64,000 nt of DNA from assembly GCF_900168025.1 (NCBI RefSeq), contig NZ_FUYN01000001.1, positions 186,001 to 250,000 of the forward strand. Direction: 5' to 3'. The first letter of the stretch is position 1. Every line of letters begins with the position of its first letter. The position numbers and the translations under genes are program-made. Source of the DNA: Acetoanaerobium noterae. Its GTDB lineage: Bacteria; Bacillota; Clostridia; Peptostreptococcales; Filifactoraceae. Of the stretch, positions 26,642-34,987 are shown piece after piece. Below the pieces are notes generated by a model. That model searched no databases. It was given only the letters and a program-made list of their open reading frames with translations, and was not told the DNA's origin.

Positions 26642-27592
26642 TTATCCTCCGATTTTAGACATTCCTCGTATTATGTATTTGCCATCATCTAAATGATGTT
26701 TTTCTGGCTTTTGTGAGATTGCCGATAGAAAGCTCTTTTCTAAAAGCTCATCATTGCAAGCTATTTTTTTTATATCTATTTCCATATCTGAATGAAGACA
26801 AGGCTTGAGCTTGCCATCAGCGGTCAATCTCAATCTATTGCAGTTACTGCAAAAATTACATGTGATAGGTCTTATAAGCCCTAATCTATATTTATGGTTT
26901 GGAAGCTTATAATAAGCTGCCGGGGATGATTTGTCAGTATTTTCTTGCAATTCAAGTTGGGGATATCTTTTTAGCACCTCATCAGCACTGAAAAAATGTT
27001 CCTTTGCATACCGAGCTGTGCTTCCAATTGGCATAAGCTCAATAAATCTAACTTCATATTTATTTTTAGTAAGAGCTATAAAGTCTCCGATTTCATTGTC
27101 ATTCACTTTATTAATTAATACGGTGTTGATTTTTATATTTTCAAAACCAGCATCTAAAGCTGACTCTAATCCTTTATAAACCTCACTTAGCTCATGTCCT
27201 CTTGTGATTTTTCGAAATACATTTTCATCCATTGAATCTAGGCTCAGATTTATTCTATCTAACCCTGCAGCTTTTAAATCCTTTGCCATTTCATCTAGCA
27301 AAACTCCATTTGTAGTTATAGCAACTTCTGTTATTTCGTCTATACTTTTAATTTTATTAATAAGGCTCAAAATACCTTTTCTTACTAGAGGTTCTCCGCC
27401 TGTTAATCTTATTTTCTTGATTCCATTTCTGGCCGCAACCTTACAAATGTTCTCAATTTCTTCTATTCTTAATATATCACTATGGTCTTTTTTTTCTATG
27501 CCCTCTGGCATACAGTATTCACAATTAAAATTACAAAGATCTGTCACAGATATCCTCAAATAGCTAATTTCTCTATTAAAATCGTCTCTCAT
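26642..27592 (-). CDS. moaA: GTP 3',8-cyclase MoaA (molybdenum cofactor step 1)
   Basis: Radical SAM enzyme converting GTP to 3',8-cyclo-GTP. 316 aa from ATG 27592. N-terminal cluster motif CNFNCEYC, GGEPL for SAM, and C-terminal second cluster CNFCSNCNRLRLTADG with a later Cys. The usual terminal GG is present (SKIGG). AGGTG lies 6 nt before this ATG; the frame three codons longer starts at a GTG within the SD. Followed by the MOSC gene. Confidence 0.96.
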   Translation of the reverse strand: MRDDFNREISYLRISVTDLCNFNCEYCMPEGIEKKDHSDILRIEEIENICKVAARNGIKKIRLTGGEPLVRKGILSLINKIKSIDEITEVAITTNGVLLDEMAKDLKAAGLDRINLSLDSMDENVFRKITRGHELSEVYKGLESALDAGFENIKINTVLINKVNDNEIGDFIALTKNKYEVRFIELMPIGSTARYAKEHFFSADEVLKRYPQLELQENTDKSSPAAYYKLPNHKYRLGLIRPITCNFCSNCNRLRLTADGKLKPCLHSDMEIDIKKIACNDELLEKSFLSAISQKPEKHHLDDGKYIIRGMSKIGG

Positions 27593-27624
27593 AACGTTCA
27601 CCTATTTCTTAGATTGTGTAAAAT

Positions 27625-28113
27625 CTATTTTCTAGCGCATTCTCCAGTGAGTCCAAGTAATATTTCTAATCCATGCTCTATGCTAGGCATTATTATATCC
27701 ATGCTTTCTTTCACAGCCTTAGGACTACCCGGCATATTGATGATAAGGCTGTCTTTTTTTATTCCAGAAACTGCTCTTGACAGCATTGCTTTTTTTGTAA
27801 TTTGAAAGCTAAAATGTCTTATTGCTTCTGAGATACCAGGGGTTTCTCTTTCTATGACCATTTTTGTCGCTTCTGGAGTAACATCTCTTTTGGAAAAACC
27901 GGTTCCTCCAGTAGTAAGTATAAGATTTATTCCTCTATCTACCATTTCTTCTAGAGCACTCGTTATTTCATCGATTTCATCCTGTACTACTATTTTTTCA
28001 ACAACGTTGTAACCAAGTTTCTCAAGCTCTAAAGCAATTAGCTTACCACTTTCATCTGCTCTTTCACCTTTTGCCCCTTTGTCACTTGCAGTCAAAACTC
28101 CTGCTGTAAACAT
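27625..28113 (-). CDS. mogA: Molybdenum cofactor adenylyltransferase MogA/MoaB family
   Basis: 162 aa. TTGGTGFSKRDVTPEAT and NMPGSPKAVKES are the molybdopterin/ATP-binding signatures of the MogA/MoaB fold. It activates molybdopterin for metal insertion. moaC, moaE, moaD and moeA are not in the window and must lie elsewhere. SD GAGGTG before ATG. Co-directional with moaA (32-nt gap). Confidence 0.92.
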   Translation of the reverse strand: MFTAGVLTASDKGAKGERADESGKLIALELEKLGYNVVEKIVVQDEIDEITSALEEMVDRGINLILTTGGTGFSKRDVTPEATKMVIERETPGISEAIRHFSFQITKKAMLSRAVSGIKKDSLIINMPGSPKAVKESMDIIMPSIEHGLEILLGLTGECARK

Positions 28114-28144
28114 AACTTCACCTCGCTTGATTTTAGTTAATCTA

Positions 28145-28618
28145 TTAATAATTTGATAAAATAGAATCTATATCATCTAGCTTTGCTTTACCATATACAT
28201 CAGCATTTATAGTAACAACTGGAGCCAGGCTACAAGCTCCTACACATCTTGCAGGCACCAATGAAAATTTTCCATCTGAAGTGGTATCGCCTACTTCAAT
28301 ATTTAATTTTTTAGATATCTTGTCTATAATTTTTTGAGAGCCTTTGACATAACATGCTGTTCCTAAGCAAACTGCAATTATATTCTCACCCTTTTGCTTA
28401 TCAGAAAATGTAGAATAAAAAGATGCTACTCCATATATTTCTGAAAGTGGAATATCAAGACCTTTAGAGATTCTCTCTTGAATATCTATGCTTATAAAGC
28501 CAAATATTTTTTTAGCTTCATATAAAACTGGCATTAACGCTCCTTGCTCACCTTTATGCTGAGCTATAACTAAATCTAATCGAGCAAAATTTTCCTGTGT
28601 GAACACACTCGCAGGCAT
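28145..28618 (-). CDS. NuoE-like [2Fe-2S] thioredoxin-fold subunit
   Basis: 157 aa from ATG 28618 (AAGGAG 8 nt upstream). N-terminal helical bundle, then a thioredoxin-like [2Fe-2S] domain with ligands Cys84, Cys89 (CLGTAC), Cys125 and Cys129 (RCVGAC). This is the NuoE/HydC-type electron-transfer subunit found in NADH-dependent hydrogenases and formate dehydrogenases. No NuoF or catalytic partner is adjacent; it heads a molybdenum-cofactor operon, which hints at service to a Mo/W formate dehydrogenase encoded elsewhere (inference). Confidence 0.88.
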   Translation of the reverse strand: MPASVFTQENFARLDLVIAQHKGEQGALMPVLYEAKKIFGFISIDIQERISKGLDIPLSEIYGVASFYSTFSDKQKGENIIAVCLGTACYVKGSQKIIDKISKKLNIEVGDTTSDGKFSLVPARCVGACSLAPVVTINADVYGKAKLDDIDSILSNY

Positions 28619-28739
28619 TTTATTCACTCCTTATGATATTTTTATCATTTCTTTGCTATAATAATGATTATAACACAATAATAACATTGTATACATATGA
28701 AGGTAGATAAAATCATGAGTTATAAAGATAGGAGAATAC

Positions 28740-29654
28740 ATGTGGCTTGATAAAAGATATCACAGTTTAGATTATGAATTAAAAAAGATATTCGGGACTA
28801 AGGTAATAAAATTGTCAGTAGATGGCGGCTTTACTTGTCCTACTAGAGATGGTTCTAAAGGCTATGGTGGGTGTATATTTTGCAGTTCTAGAGGCTCTGG
28901 AGAATTTTCCGGTGATAGGGCTTTACCTATAAAAAGTCAGCTTAAAAACCAAATATCTCTACTAAAAGAAAAATGGTCTGAGGCAAAATATATAGTTTAT
29001 TTTCAAAATTTCTCAAATACATATGCCGATATTAAAACTCTAAAAGAAAAGTACGATGAAGCTCTAGAGTTTGATAATGTTGTTGGACTAGCAATAGCTA
29101 CTAGAGGTGATTGTCTTGATAAAGATGTCATTAAGCTTTTAAAAACTTATAACGAAAAAACCTTTCTCTGGGTTGAAATAGGTCTTCAAAGCATTCATAA
29201 GCATTCTGAGGAATTTATTCGAAGAGGTTATGGTTTAGAGGCTTTTGACGGAGCAATTTCTGCTTTAAACCAAAATAATATAAGGACTGTAGCACATCTT
29301 ATACTTAATTTACCAAATGAGACAAAAAAGCACTATATCGAAACTTTAAATTATTTGGTTGAAAAACAAATATGGGGTATAAAATTACATATGCTTCATA
29401 TCCTAAAAAATACTGATTTAGAAAGCTATTATAAAATTCATCCTTTTGATATCATGGATGCAGATGCTTATATCAGTTTAATCTGTGATTTAATCTCTAT
29501 TATACCTGAAGAAATCGTCATACATAGGCTCACTGGAGATGGCTCAAAAGAAGATTTAATAGCACCTTTATGGAGCGCAAACAAAAGATATATATTAAAT
29601 GGAATTAATAAAGAACTTGCAAAAAGAAATTTAACTCAAGGGTGTAATTTATAA
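28740..29654 (+). CDS. Radical SAM protein, TIGR01212/YtqA-like
   Basis: 304 aa. It begins WLDKRYHSLDYELKKIFG, typical of the family. Cluster ligands are Cys of FTCPTRDG and GGCIFC (CxxC). WVEIGLQSIHKHSE, HLILNLPNET and the final HRLTGDG are further family landmarks. In related species the enzyme has been linked to tRNA modification, but I treat the substrate as unassigned. First + strand gene after a divergent gap (28619-28739) that must hold promoters for both sides; none is clear. SD TAGGAGA before ATG. Confidence 0.9.
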   Translation: MWLDKRYHSLDYELKKIFGTKVIKLSVDGGFTCPTRDGSKGYGGCIFCSSRGSGEFSGDRALPIKSQLKNQISLLKEKWSEAKYIVYFQNFSNTYADIKTLKEKYDEALEFDNVVGLAIATRGDCLDKDVIKLLKTYNEKTFLWVEIGLQSIHKHSEEFIRRGYGLEAFDGAISALNQNNIRTVAHLILNLPNETKKHYIETLNYLVEKQIWGIKLHMLHILKNTDLESYYKIHPFDIMDADAYISLICDLISIIPEEIVIHRLTGDGSKEDLIAPLWSANKRYILNGINKELAKRNLTQGCNL

Positions 29655-29746
29655 GCTTATTAATAATTTAAGCTTTGAGAATTCTATTGCTTGCATTTAT
29701 AATTAAGGTATTATATTTTTATGTTAAATATTGAGGAGGCAGTTTT

Positions 29747-31477
29747 ATGGATAACAATATTATGAATAGCTATTTAGAATGGTTGAATGATGATTTTATA
29801 GATCAAACTACTAAAGATGAGTTAAAATCTATTGAAAATAAACCTGAAGAAATCGAAGATAGATTTTATCAAGAGCTTGAATTTGGAACAGCAGGACTAA
29901 GAGGAAAAATAGGCGCTGGTACTAACAGAATGAACATTTATGTTATATCCAGAGCTACTCACGCTTTAGCTCAGGTTATAAAAAAGCATGGCCCTGAATA
30001 TGTAGACAAGGGCATAGCTATAGCTTATGATTGCAGACTTTATTCTCCTGAATTTGCTATGCAAAGTGCACTTGTAATGGCTGCCAATGGAATAAAAGCC
30101 TATCTTTTTGAATCACTAAGACCTACTCCAGAGCTATCTTATACCATAAGATACTATGGTTGTAGCTCTGGAATAAATATAACAGCAAGCCATAATCCTA
30201 AAGACTACAACGGTTATAAGGTTTACTGGGAAGAAGGTTCACAAATCAAATCAGACATAGCAAATTTAGTTTTGGAAGAGATTTCAAAAATCAAATCCTT
30301 TGCTGACATTCCCGTTATATCAGAGGAAGAAGCAAGACAAAAAGGCTTACTGATAGATATAGGAAAGGAAGTAGACGATAGCTATATCAACGAAGTTATG
30401 AACGTTTCTCTACGCGACGAGGAAATTGATAAATCAATCAAAATAGTATATACACCTCTAAATGGAGCTGGAAATATTCCTGTAAGACGAGTGCTAAAAG
30501 AAAAGGGCTTTGACAAAGTTTATGTTGTAAAAGAGCAGGAAAATCCTGATGGAACATTCCCAACAATTGAATATCCTAACCCTGAGGATTTAAAAGCCTT
30601 TGAATATGCTGAAAGATTAGCAAAAGATGTAGATGCAGATTTACTAATCGCAACTGATCCTGATTGTGATAGATTGGCAGTTCAAGTAAAGCATAACAAT
30701 AAAATTGTTCCTCTTAATGGAAATCAAACCGGCGTAATTTTAATTAACTATATACTTTCAGCCATGACAGAAAAAGGACTGCTTCCTAGAAATCCTGTTA
30801 TAGTTAAATCCATTGTTACTGGAGATATGGGAACTGCTATAGCAAAAGATTATAACGTGGAAATGATTAACGTTCTAACTGGCTTTAAGAATATTTGCGC
30901 TCTTCCAAATGAATATGATAAGACAAAGGAAAAGAATTTTATTTTTGGTTATGAGGAAAGTATAGGATACGTTATAGGAACCTTTGTAAGAGATAAAGAC
31001 GCTGTTTCTGCTTCATTGATGCTAGCTGAAGCTGCTGCCTATTACAAAGAACAGGGCAAAACTCTTGTTGATGTCCTAAATGAGCTTTTTGAAAAATATG
31101 GATATTATCAAGAAAAAACAATTTCATTGGTTTTAGAAGGTGTAGAAGGTCAAAAACGAATCAAACGTATGATGGAAGAATATAGAGATTTATATCCTAC
31201 AGCTATAGGTTCTTCTAATCTAACTAAAATGGTAGATTACGAAAAGCAGCTTTCTAAAAACTTACTAACAAACGAATCTCTAACAATAGATATAGAAAAA
31301 ACTGATGCAGTGAAATTTATATTTGATGATGGCTGCTGGTACGCTCTTAGACCATCTGGAACTGAGCCAAAAATTAAGCTTTATCTTTATTCAAAAGCAC
31401 CTTCATTAGAAGAGGCATCAAATAAATTAATTGAATTTGAAACCCTAATACTAGAAAAGCTTCACAGCATAAAATAA
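29747..31477 (+). CDS. pgcA: Alpha-D-phosphohexomutase (phosphoglucomutase/phosphomannomutase, PgcA-like)
   Basis: 576 aa, the long PgcA/Pgm2 type. GTAGLRGKIGAG near the N-terminus, catalytic phosphoserine loop TASHNPKDYNGYK, metal loop DPDCDRLA, sugar loop GYEESIG and phosphate-binding RPSGTEPK at the C-terminus. Interconverts glucose-1-P and glucose-6-P for polysaccharide or cell-envelope precursors. Strong SD GAGGAGG before ATG. Single-gene unit ended by the hairpin at 31559-31582. Confidence 0.95.
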   Translation: MDNNIMNSYLEWLNDDFIDQTTKDELKSIENKPEEIEDRFYQELEFGTAGLRGKIGAGTNRMNIYVISRATHALAQVIKKHGPEYVDKGIAIAYDCRLYSPEFAMQSALVMAANGIKAYLFESLRPTPELSYTIRYYGCSSGINITASHNPKDYNGYKVYWEEGSQIKSDIANLVLEEISKIKSFADIPVISEEEARQKGLLIDIGKEVDDSYINEVMNVSLRDEEIDKSIKIVYTPLNGAGNIPVRRVLKEKGFDKVYVVKEQENPDGTFPTIEYPNPEDLKAFEYAERLAKDVDADLLIATDPDCDRLAVQVKHNNKIVPLNGNQTGVILINYILSAMTEKGLLPRNPVIVKSIVTGDMGTAIAKDYNVEMINVLTGFKNICALPNEYDKTKEKNFIFGYEESIGYVIGTFVRDKDAVSASLMLAEAAAYYKEQGKTLVDVLNELFEKYGYYQEKTISLVLEGVEGQKRIKRMMEEYRDLYPTAIGSSNLTKMVDYEKQLSKNLLTNESLTIDIEKTDAVKFIFDDGCWYALRPSGTEPKIKLYLYSKAPSLEEASNKLIEFETLILEKLHSIK

Positions 31478-31558
31478 TAATATCAATATAGATGTGATTG
31501 TAGACTAAAAAAATTATATCAAGTGGTGTAACTCTTGCTATATAAGGTTAAATTAAAA

Positions 31559-31582
31559 AAATCCGACAAATGTCGGATTTTT
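31559..31582. terminator. Bidirectional terminator between convergent genes
   Basis: Stem AAATCCGACA with TGTCGGATTT, T-run on the right and A-run on the left, so it can act on pgcA (+) and on the 142-aa gene (-). Confidence 0.88.
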
Positions 31583-31609
31583 TAATTTATATTGCATATC
31601 TACAATATG

Positions 31610-32038
31610 TTATTTGATTGGAAGCTTTGATTGTTGACCTTTTGTCGGTCTCATAACCTGAGGCTTTATAGGCTGATACTGAATTATTTCATTTGATTTA
31701 TCCTCGAAATAAACTCCATAATCATTTCCAACCTTCATATTTAGTTTTTGAAGAGAAAATAATTTTTTAGAAACTTTTCCATTTTTCATAATAACAGATG
31801 TTTTTCCAAATTTTCCTTTTGGCGGAATAATTGATAAAACCTTACCTTCAAAATAAAACTTCTTTCGCTTGTAAGATATAGCTATTCTTACTAAAAATGC
31901 TCCTAGCGCCGCTGCTAGTATTATAAGTGGAGCTTTAATCCACCAGCTTTTAAACCAAATAGCACCTGCAATAAGCACTAAAAATGCAGCAATCATCGCA
32001 GCAATTCTAAGCATGACTTTTCTTTTTTGACTTTCCAA
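31610..32038 (-). CDS. Small membrane protein, unknown function (142 aa)
   Basis: Two hydrophobic segments at about 10-29 and 33-51, then a basic loop and a beta-rich, Lys-rich soluble domain (about 60-120), ending in a Pro/Gln/Lys tail. No family recognised; the layout resembles small proteins with a membrane hairpin and an OB/SH3-like cytosolic part. TTG start at 32038 is supported by AGGTGGG 7-9 nt upstream; an ATG 8 codons later has a weaker SD. Confidence 0.7.
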   Translation of the reverse strand: MESQKRKVMLRIAAMIAAFLVLIAGAIWFKSWWIKAPLIILAAALGAFLVRIAISYKRKKFYFEGKVLSIIPPKGKFGKTSVIMKNGKVSKKLFSLQKLNMKVGNDYGVYFEDKSNEIIQYQPIKPQVMRPTKGQQSKLPIK

Positions 32039-32134
32039 GAGTGCATCCCACCTTAACTATATATTTGACAAGATACATTATACCAAAAATAAATAGTTAT
32101 GCCTAATTTTTTTAAATTAATATATGTTATAAAT

Positions 32135-32422
32135 CTATGACTTGTCAGATTTTCGTCTACCTCTCATATATCCAAAGAAATATCCAATGAATCCTGCTCC
32201 AATCCCTGCCTGCAAAGAAAATAGCAAGCTTTCTATTTCTCCACTCGCTGGTTCAATCGGCGAGCTAAACCAAGGCTCATATTCAGGATTGATTTCAGTT
32301 ATTGCTTCTTCTGCCATTCCATCTGCTCCCTCAAATGGAGCATCCTTTAAAAATATAAGCGGAAGTGTAAACATGATAATAACTAGGATAAAAAGAAGAA
32401 ATTGATTAATGTGTTTTTTCAA
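32135..32422 (-). CDS. cbiN: CbiN-like subunit of an energy-coupling-factor metal transporter
   Basis: 95 aa with two membrane spans (about 7-24 and 66-82) separated by an acidic extracytoplasmic loop ([21 protein letters not shown]), the CbiN pattern. TTG 32422 has GGAGG 8 nt upstream and overlaps the last 17 nt of cbiM, so translation is coupled. No cbiQ or cbiO follows; those must be supplied from elsewhere. Confidence 0.88.
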   Translation of the reverse strand: MKKHINQFLLFILVIIMFTLPLIFLKDAPFEGADGMAEEAITEINPEYEPWFSSPIEPASGEIESLLFSLQAGIGAGFIGYFFGYMRGRRKSDKS

Positions 32423-33131
32423 GATTAAAACCTCCTTCTTTTTGATATTCAACTAGTAGGTTATAGACGATAAGAGTTAATATCCCTTCTCCTATAGCCA
32501 GTGGAATCTGGGTTATTGCAAATATACCCATAAATTTTGTGAATGAGCCTACAATTCCGTTAACTGCATCAGGATGAGCCAATGCAAGCTGTAGTGAAGT
32601 TACTATATAGGTAATCAAATCTGCAAACATGGCTGCCAAAAATACTGCAAGGCTTCTATTTTTATCTTTTAGAGCTTTGAAAATAAAATAACCTGCAAAA
32701 GGTCCAACTATAGCCATCGAAAAAACATTTGCTCCTAAGGTAGTTATTCCCCCATGCGCCAATAGTAATGCTTGAAATATTAATACAATAAGTCCTATTA
32801 CTGCCATAGGAAGAGGTCCGAATATTATCGTTCCAAGACCTACTCCAGTAGGGTGAGATGTACTTCCTGTAACTGATGGAAGCTTTAAAGCTGAAAGTAC
32901 AAATACAAAAGCTCCAACAAGTCCAAGAAGAAGCTTCATATTTGGAGATTCATCTGTTATTTTTTTTATTTTAGAGAATCCTCCTACTATAAAAGGCAAG
33001 CTTATTACTGACCATATAGCCGCCCAAAGTGGAGGAAGGAACCCTTCCATAATATGCATTGCACTCGCATAAATAGGTGTAAGAAGAATTAAATATGTAG
33101 CTGAGAAACCTATAATTTTAATCTTTTTCAT
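32406..33131 (-). CDS. cbiM: CbiM-like substrate-capture subunit of an ECF metal transporter
   Basis: 241 aa, about six spans after a signal-like first segment. The mature N-terminus [10 protein letters not shown] carries the Met-His metal-binding motif of CbiM/Nik[18 protein letters not shown] and [14 protein letters not shown] are family hallmarks. CbiMN systems usually import cobalt or nickel. The promoter and the palindrome at 33198-33220, shared with a divergent zinc-type binding protein, leave open zinc or regulation by zinc. SD AAGGAG. Confidence 0.9.
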   Translation of the reverse strand: MKKIKIIGFSATYLILLTPIYASAMHIMEGFLPPLWAAIWSVISLPFIVGGFSKIKKITDESPNMKLLLGLVGAFVFVLSALKLPSVTGSTSHPTGVGLGTIIFGPLPMAVIGLIVLIFQALLLAHGGITTLGANVFSMAIVGPFAGYFIFKALKDKNRSLAVFLAAMFADLITYIVTSLQLALAHPDAVNGIVGSFTKFMGIFAITQIPLAIGEGILTLIVYNLLVEYQKEGGFNLEKTH

Positions 33132-33177
33132 TTTGTTCTCCTTTCAATTTTTTGATTAGCAAATACCTTATTATGGT

Positions 33178-33206
33178 ATAATATTAAATGTAGGTATTTA
33201 ATGCAA
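33178..33206 (-). promoter_or_regulatory. Promoter of cbiMN, -35 box inside the palindromic operator
   Basis: On the minus strand, TTGCAT (33201-33206) and TATTAT (33178-33183) with 17-nt spacing. The -35 hexamer is part of the palindrome at 33198-33220. Confidence 0.5.
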
Positions 33207-33220
33207 ATCATTTGCATTAA
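33198..33220. promoter_or_regulatory. 23-bp perfect palindrome, candidate Fur/Zur-type operator
   Basis: Each half reads TTAATGCAAAT inward to a single central C. The core AAAT-N-ATTT has the 7-1-7 shape of Fur-superfamily boxes. It overlaps the cbiM -35 box and lies about 16 nt after the znuA -10-like TATAAT (33177-33182), so one repressor could silence both directions. Confidence 0.72.
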
Positions 33221-33279
33221 TATTATAGCATTATAATTTAAAAATATAAAGTTCTTTTTTAAGAATACAGGAGGAAATC

Positions 33280-34227
33280 ATGACAAAAAAAACTGGTTTA
33301 ATTTCATTGCTTCTCATTATGATGGTTGTATTATCCGCATGCAGTAGTTCAGTATCAAGCTCAGATACGAATTCTACTGATGATACCGAGGATTCAAAGT
33401 TAACTGTATATGCTTCATTTTACCCAATTTATGATTTCACAAATAAAATTGCTGATGATTATATAAATTTAAAGCTCATTGTGCCTGCTGGAGCTGAGCC
33501 TCATCACTATGAAATCAGTGCTAAAACTATGGCTGAGTTAGAAAATGCTGATTTAATACTTCTAAACGGATTAGAATTTGAGCCATGGGCTGATTCATTA
33601 CCAGAATCTCTAAGCTCCAAGATAATCAGTCTTGGGGAAGAGGTAAATCCACTTCCATATGTAGAGCACTCACATGGTGAAGAAGAAGATGAGGATTCCC
33701 ACTCAGAATATGACCCACACATTTGGCTTGACCCTCTTAGAGCTTCGCAAATGAGTGAAATAATTTATGAAAATTTATCAAAGCTAGATTCTACAAATAA
33801 AGCTGTTTATGAAACTAATTTAAAAAATCTAAAGGATGAGTTTATAACTCTCGATTTAGAGTATAAGCAACTAGAAGCTATTCAAAATAAAAAAGAAATC
33901 GTGGTATCTCACAACGCCTTTTCTTATATAGGTGAACGTTATGGATTAGAATTTCACAGTTTGTCTGGAATATCTCCTGAAAACGAGCCTAGCTTGAAAG
34001 TTCTTTCTGAAATAACTGATTTAGTAAATAAGGAAGGTATAAGAGTTTTATTTTTCGAAGAGCTAGCAAATGATAAAATCATAAATACTATTGCCGATGA
34101 AACTGGTGTAGAATCAGATATTCTATATACCATAGAGGGCATGACAGACGATGAAATAAATGATGGAGAAGATTATTTCTCAAAAATGAGATTAAATTTA
34201 AGTAAGCTAAAGCTTGCTGTCGAGTAA
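33280..34227 (+). CDS. znuA: Metal ABC transporter substrate-binding lipoprotein, ZnuA-like
   Basis: 315 aa. Signal peptide with lipobox VLSACSSS (Cys near 21), then a cluster A-I binding protein. Metal-ligand regions are AEPHHYEIS, DPHIWLDP, VSHNAFSY and the late FFEELAND. The His/Asp/Glu-rich loop EHSHGEEEDEDSHSEY (about 127-142) is typical of zinc-specific ZnuA. Permease and ATPase genes are not adjacent. Strong SD GGAGG. The upstream palindrome suggests metal-dependent repression. Confidence 0.92.
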   Translation: MTKKTGLISLLLIMMVVLSACSSSVSSSDTNSTDDTEDSKLTVYASFYPIYDFTNKIADDYINLKLIVPAGAEPHHYEISAKTMAELENADLILLNGLEFEPWADSLPESLSSKIISLGEEVNPLPYVEHSHGEEEDEDSHSEYDPHIWLDPLRASQMSEIIYENLSKLDSTNKAVYETNLKNLKDEFITLDLEYKQLEAIQNKKEIVVSHNAFSYIGERYGLEFHSLSGISPENEPSLKVLSEITDLVNKEGIRVLFFEELANDKIINTIADETGVESDILYTIEGMTDDEINDGEDYFSKMRLNLSKLKLAVE

Positions 34228-34293
34228 TGGGTTAGCAATCATAATAGCTAAAACCTCGTATATCTAAGCAATTCAAAATATAAAGAAATTCAT

Positions 34294-34385
34294 AAAGGAC
34301 TGCGAAATAATCATTTAATCCAGCATATTGTAGCTTAAAATTAACCTCGATATGCTGGATTTAATGGTTATTCTCACAGTCCTTT
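34294..34385. repeat. Long imperfect inverted repeat between convergent genes
   Basis: Arms of about 35 nt (34294-34328 and 34350-34385) with three mismatches and one indel around a 21-nt loop; outer ends are AAAGGACTG and CAGTCCTTT. It can act as a bidirectional terminator for znuA and the UPF0316 gene, but is longer than most terminators and could be a small palindromic mobile repeat. Confidence 0.75.
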
Positions 34386-34422
34386 TCTATTGTGAATAAA
34401 ACAAAGTCAATTATTTTAAAAT

Positions 34423-34962
34423 CTATACTCTATTGTTTGGATTTACAGCCCTTGGATGCATAACTCCTCCAGAATATGAGGTTATATCATTTACAGAAAC
34501 AAAAACATTAATATCCTTTTCTTTTAGATAGTCATAGACCTCTTTTACTCTTTTTCGCTTAAGAGTTATCAGTACCATAAGTCTTTCACCTTCTCGGCCT
34601 TCTCCTTTAAAAACAGTCACACCAAAACCCTTTTCTCTTAGCTCATCTACTATATATCTATACTCTTCTCTTATTATTAATCTCATCTGGGCATCTCCAA
34701 AAGCAAGTCTATGCTCTAATTTTGCACCAATGAGATTTCCAAGTGAAAAACCAGTAGCATAAGCAAGTAAGTACCACCATTTATCAAGCTGGCTTACTAC
34801 ATCCCCTAAAACCTTCATATATACTATGACCTCAAAAAAACCAATTAGTGCTGCTATATTGGATTTTCCTTTAGTAAGTAGAATTGTCCTTGTAGTTGCA
34901 AGTGAAACATCACAGATCCTTAATACAATAATTAGTATCATGTTAAGAATAACAGTTGCCAT
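34423..34962 (-). CDS. UPF0316/DUF2179 membrane protein
   Basis: 179 aa. Three membrane spans in the first 90 residues, with the family stretch RICDVSLATTRTILLTKGK, followed by a cytosolic DUF2179 domain (about 100-165) that in related proteins resembles a ligand-binding ferredoxin-like fold. Function unknown. It begins 25 nt after the lipase stop with its own GGGAGG SD, so it may be the distal gene of the pilus operon or independent. Confidence 0.88.
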   Translation of the reverse strand: MATVILNMILIIVLRICDVSLATTRTILLTKGKSNIAALIGFFEVIVYMKVLGDVVSQLDKWWYLLAYATGFSLGNLIGAKLEHRLAFGDAQMRLIIREEYRYIVDELREKGFGVTVFKGEGREGERLMVLITLKRKRVKEVYDYLKEKDINVFVSVNDITSYSGGVMHPRAVNPNNRV

Positions 34963-34987
34963 AATAAACCTCCCAGTTTCTAAATAA

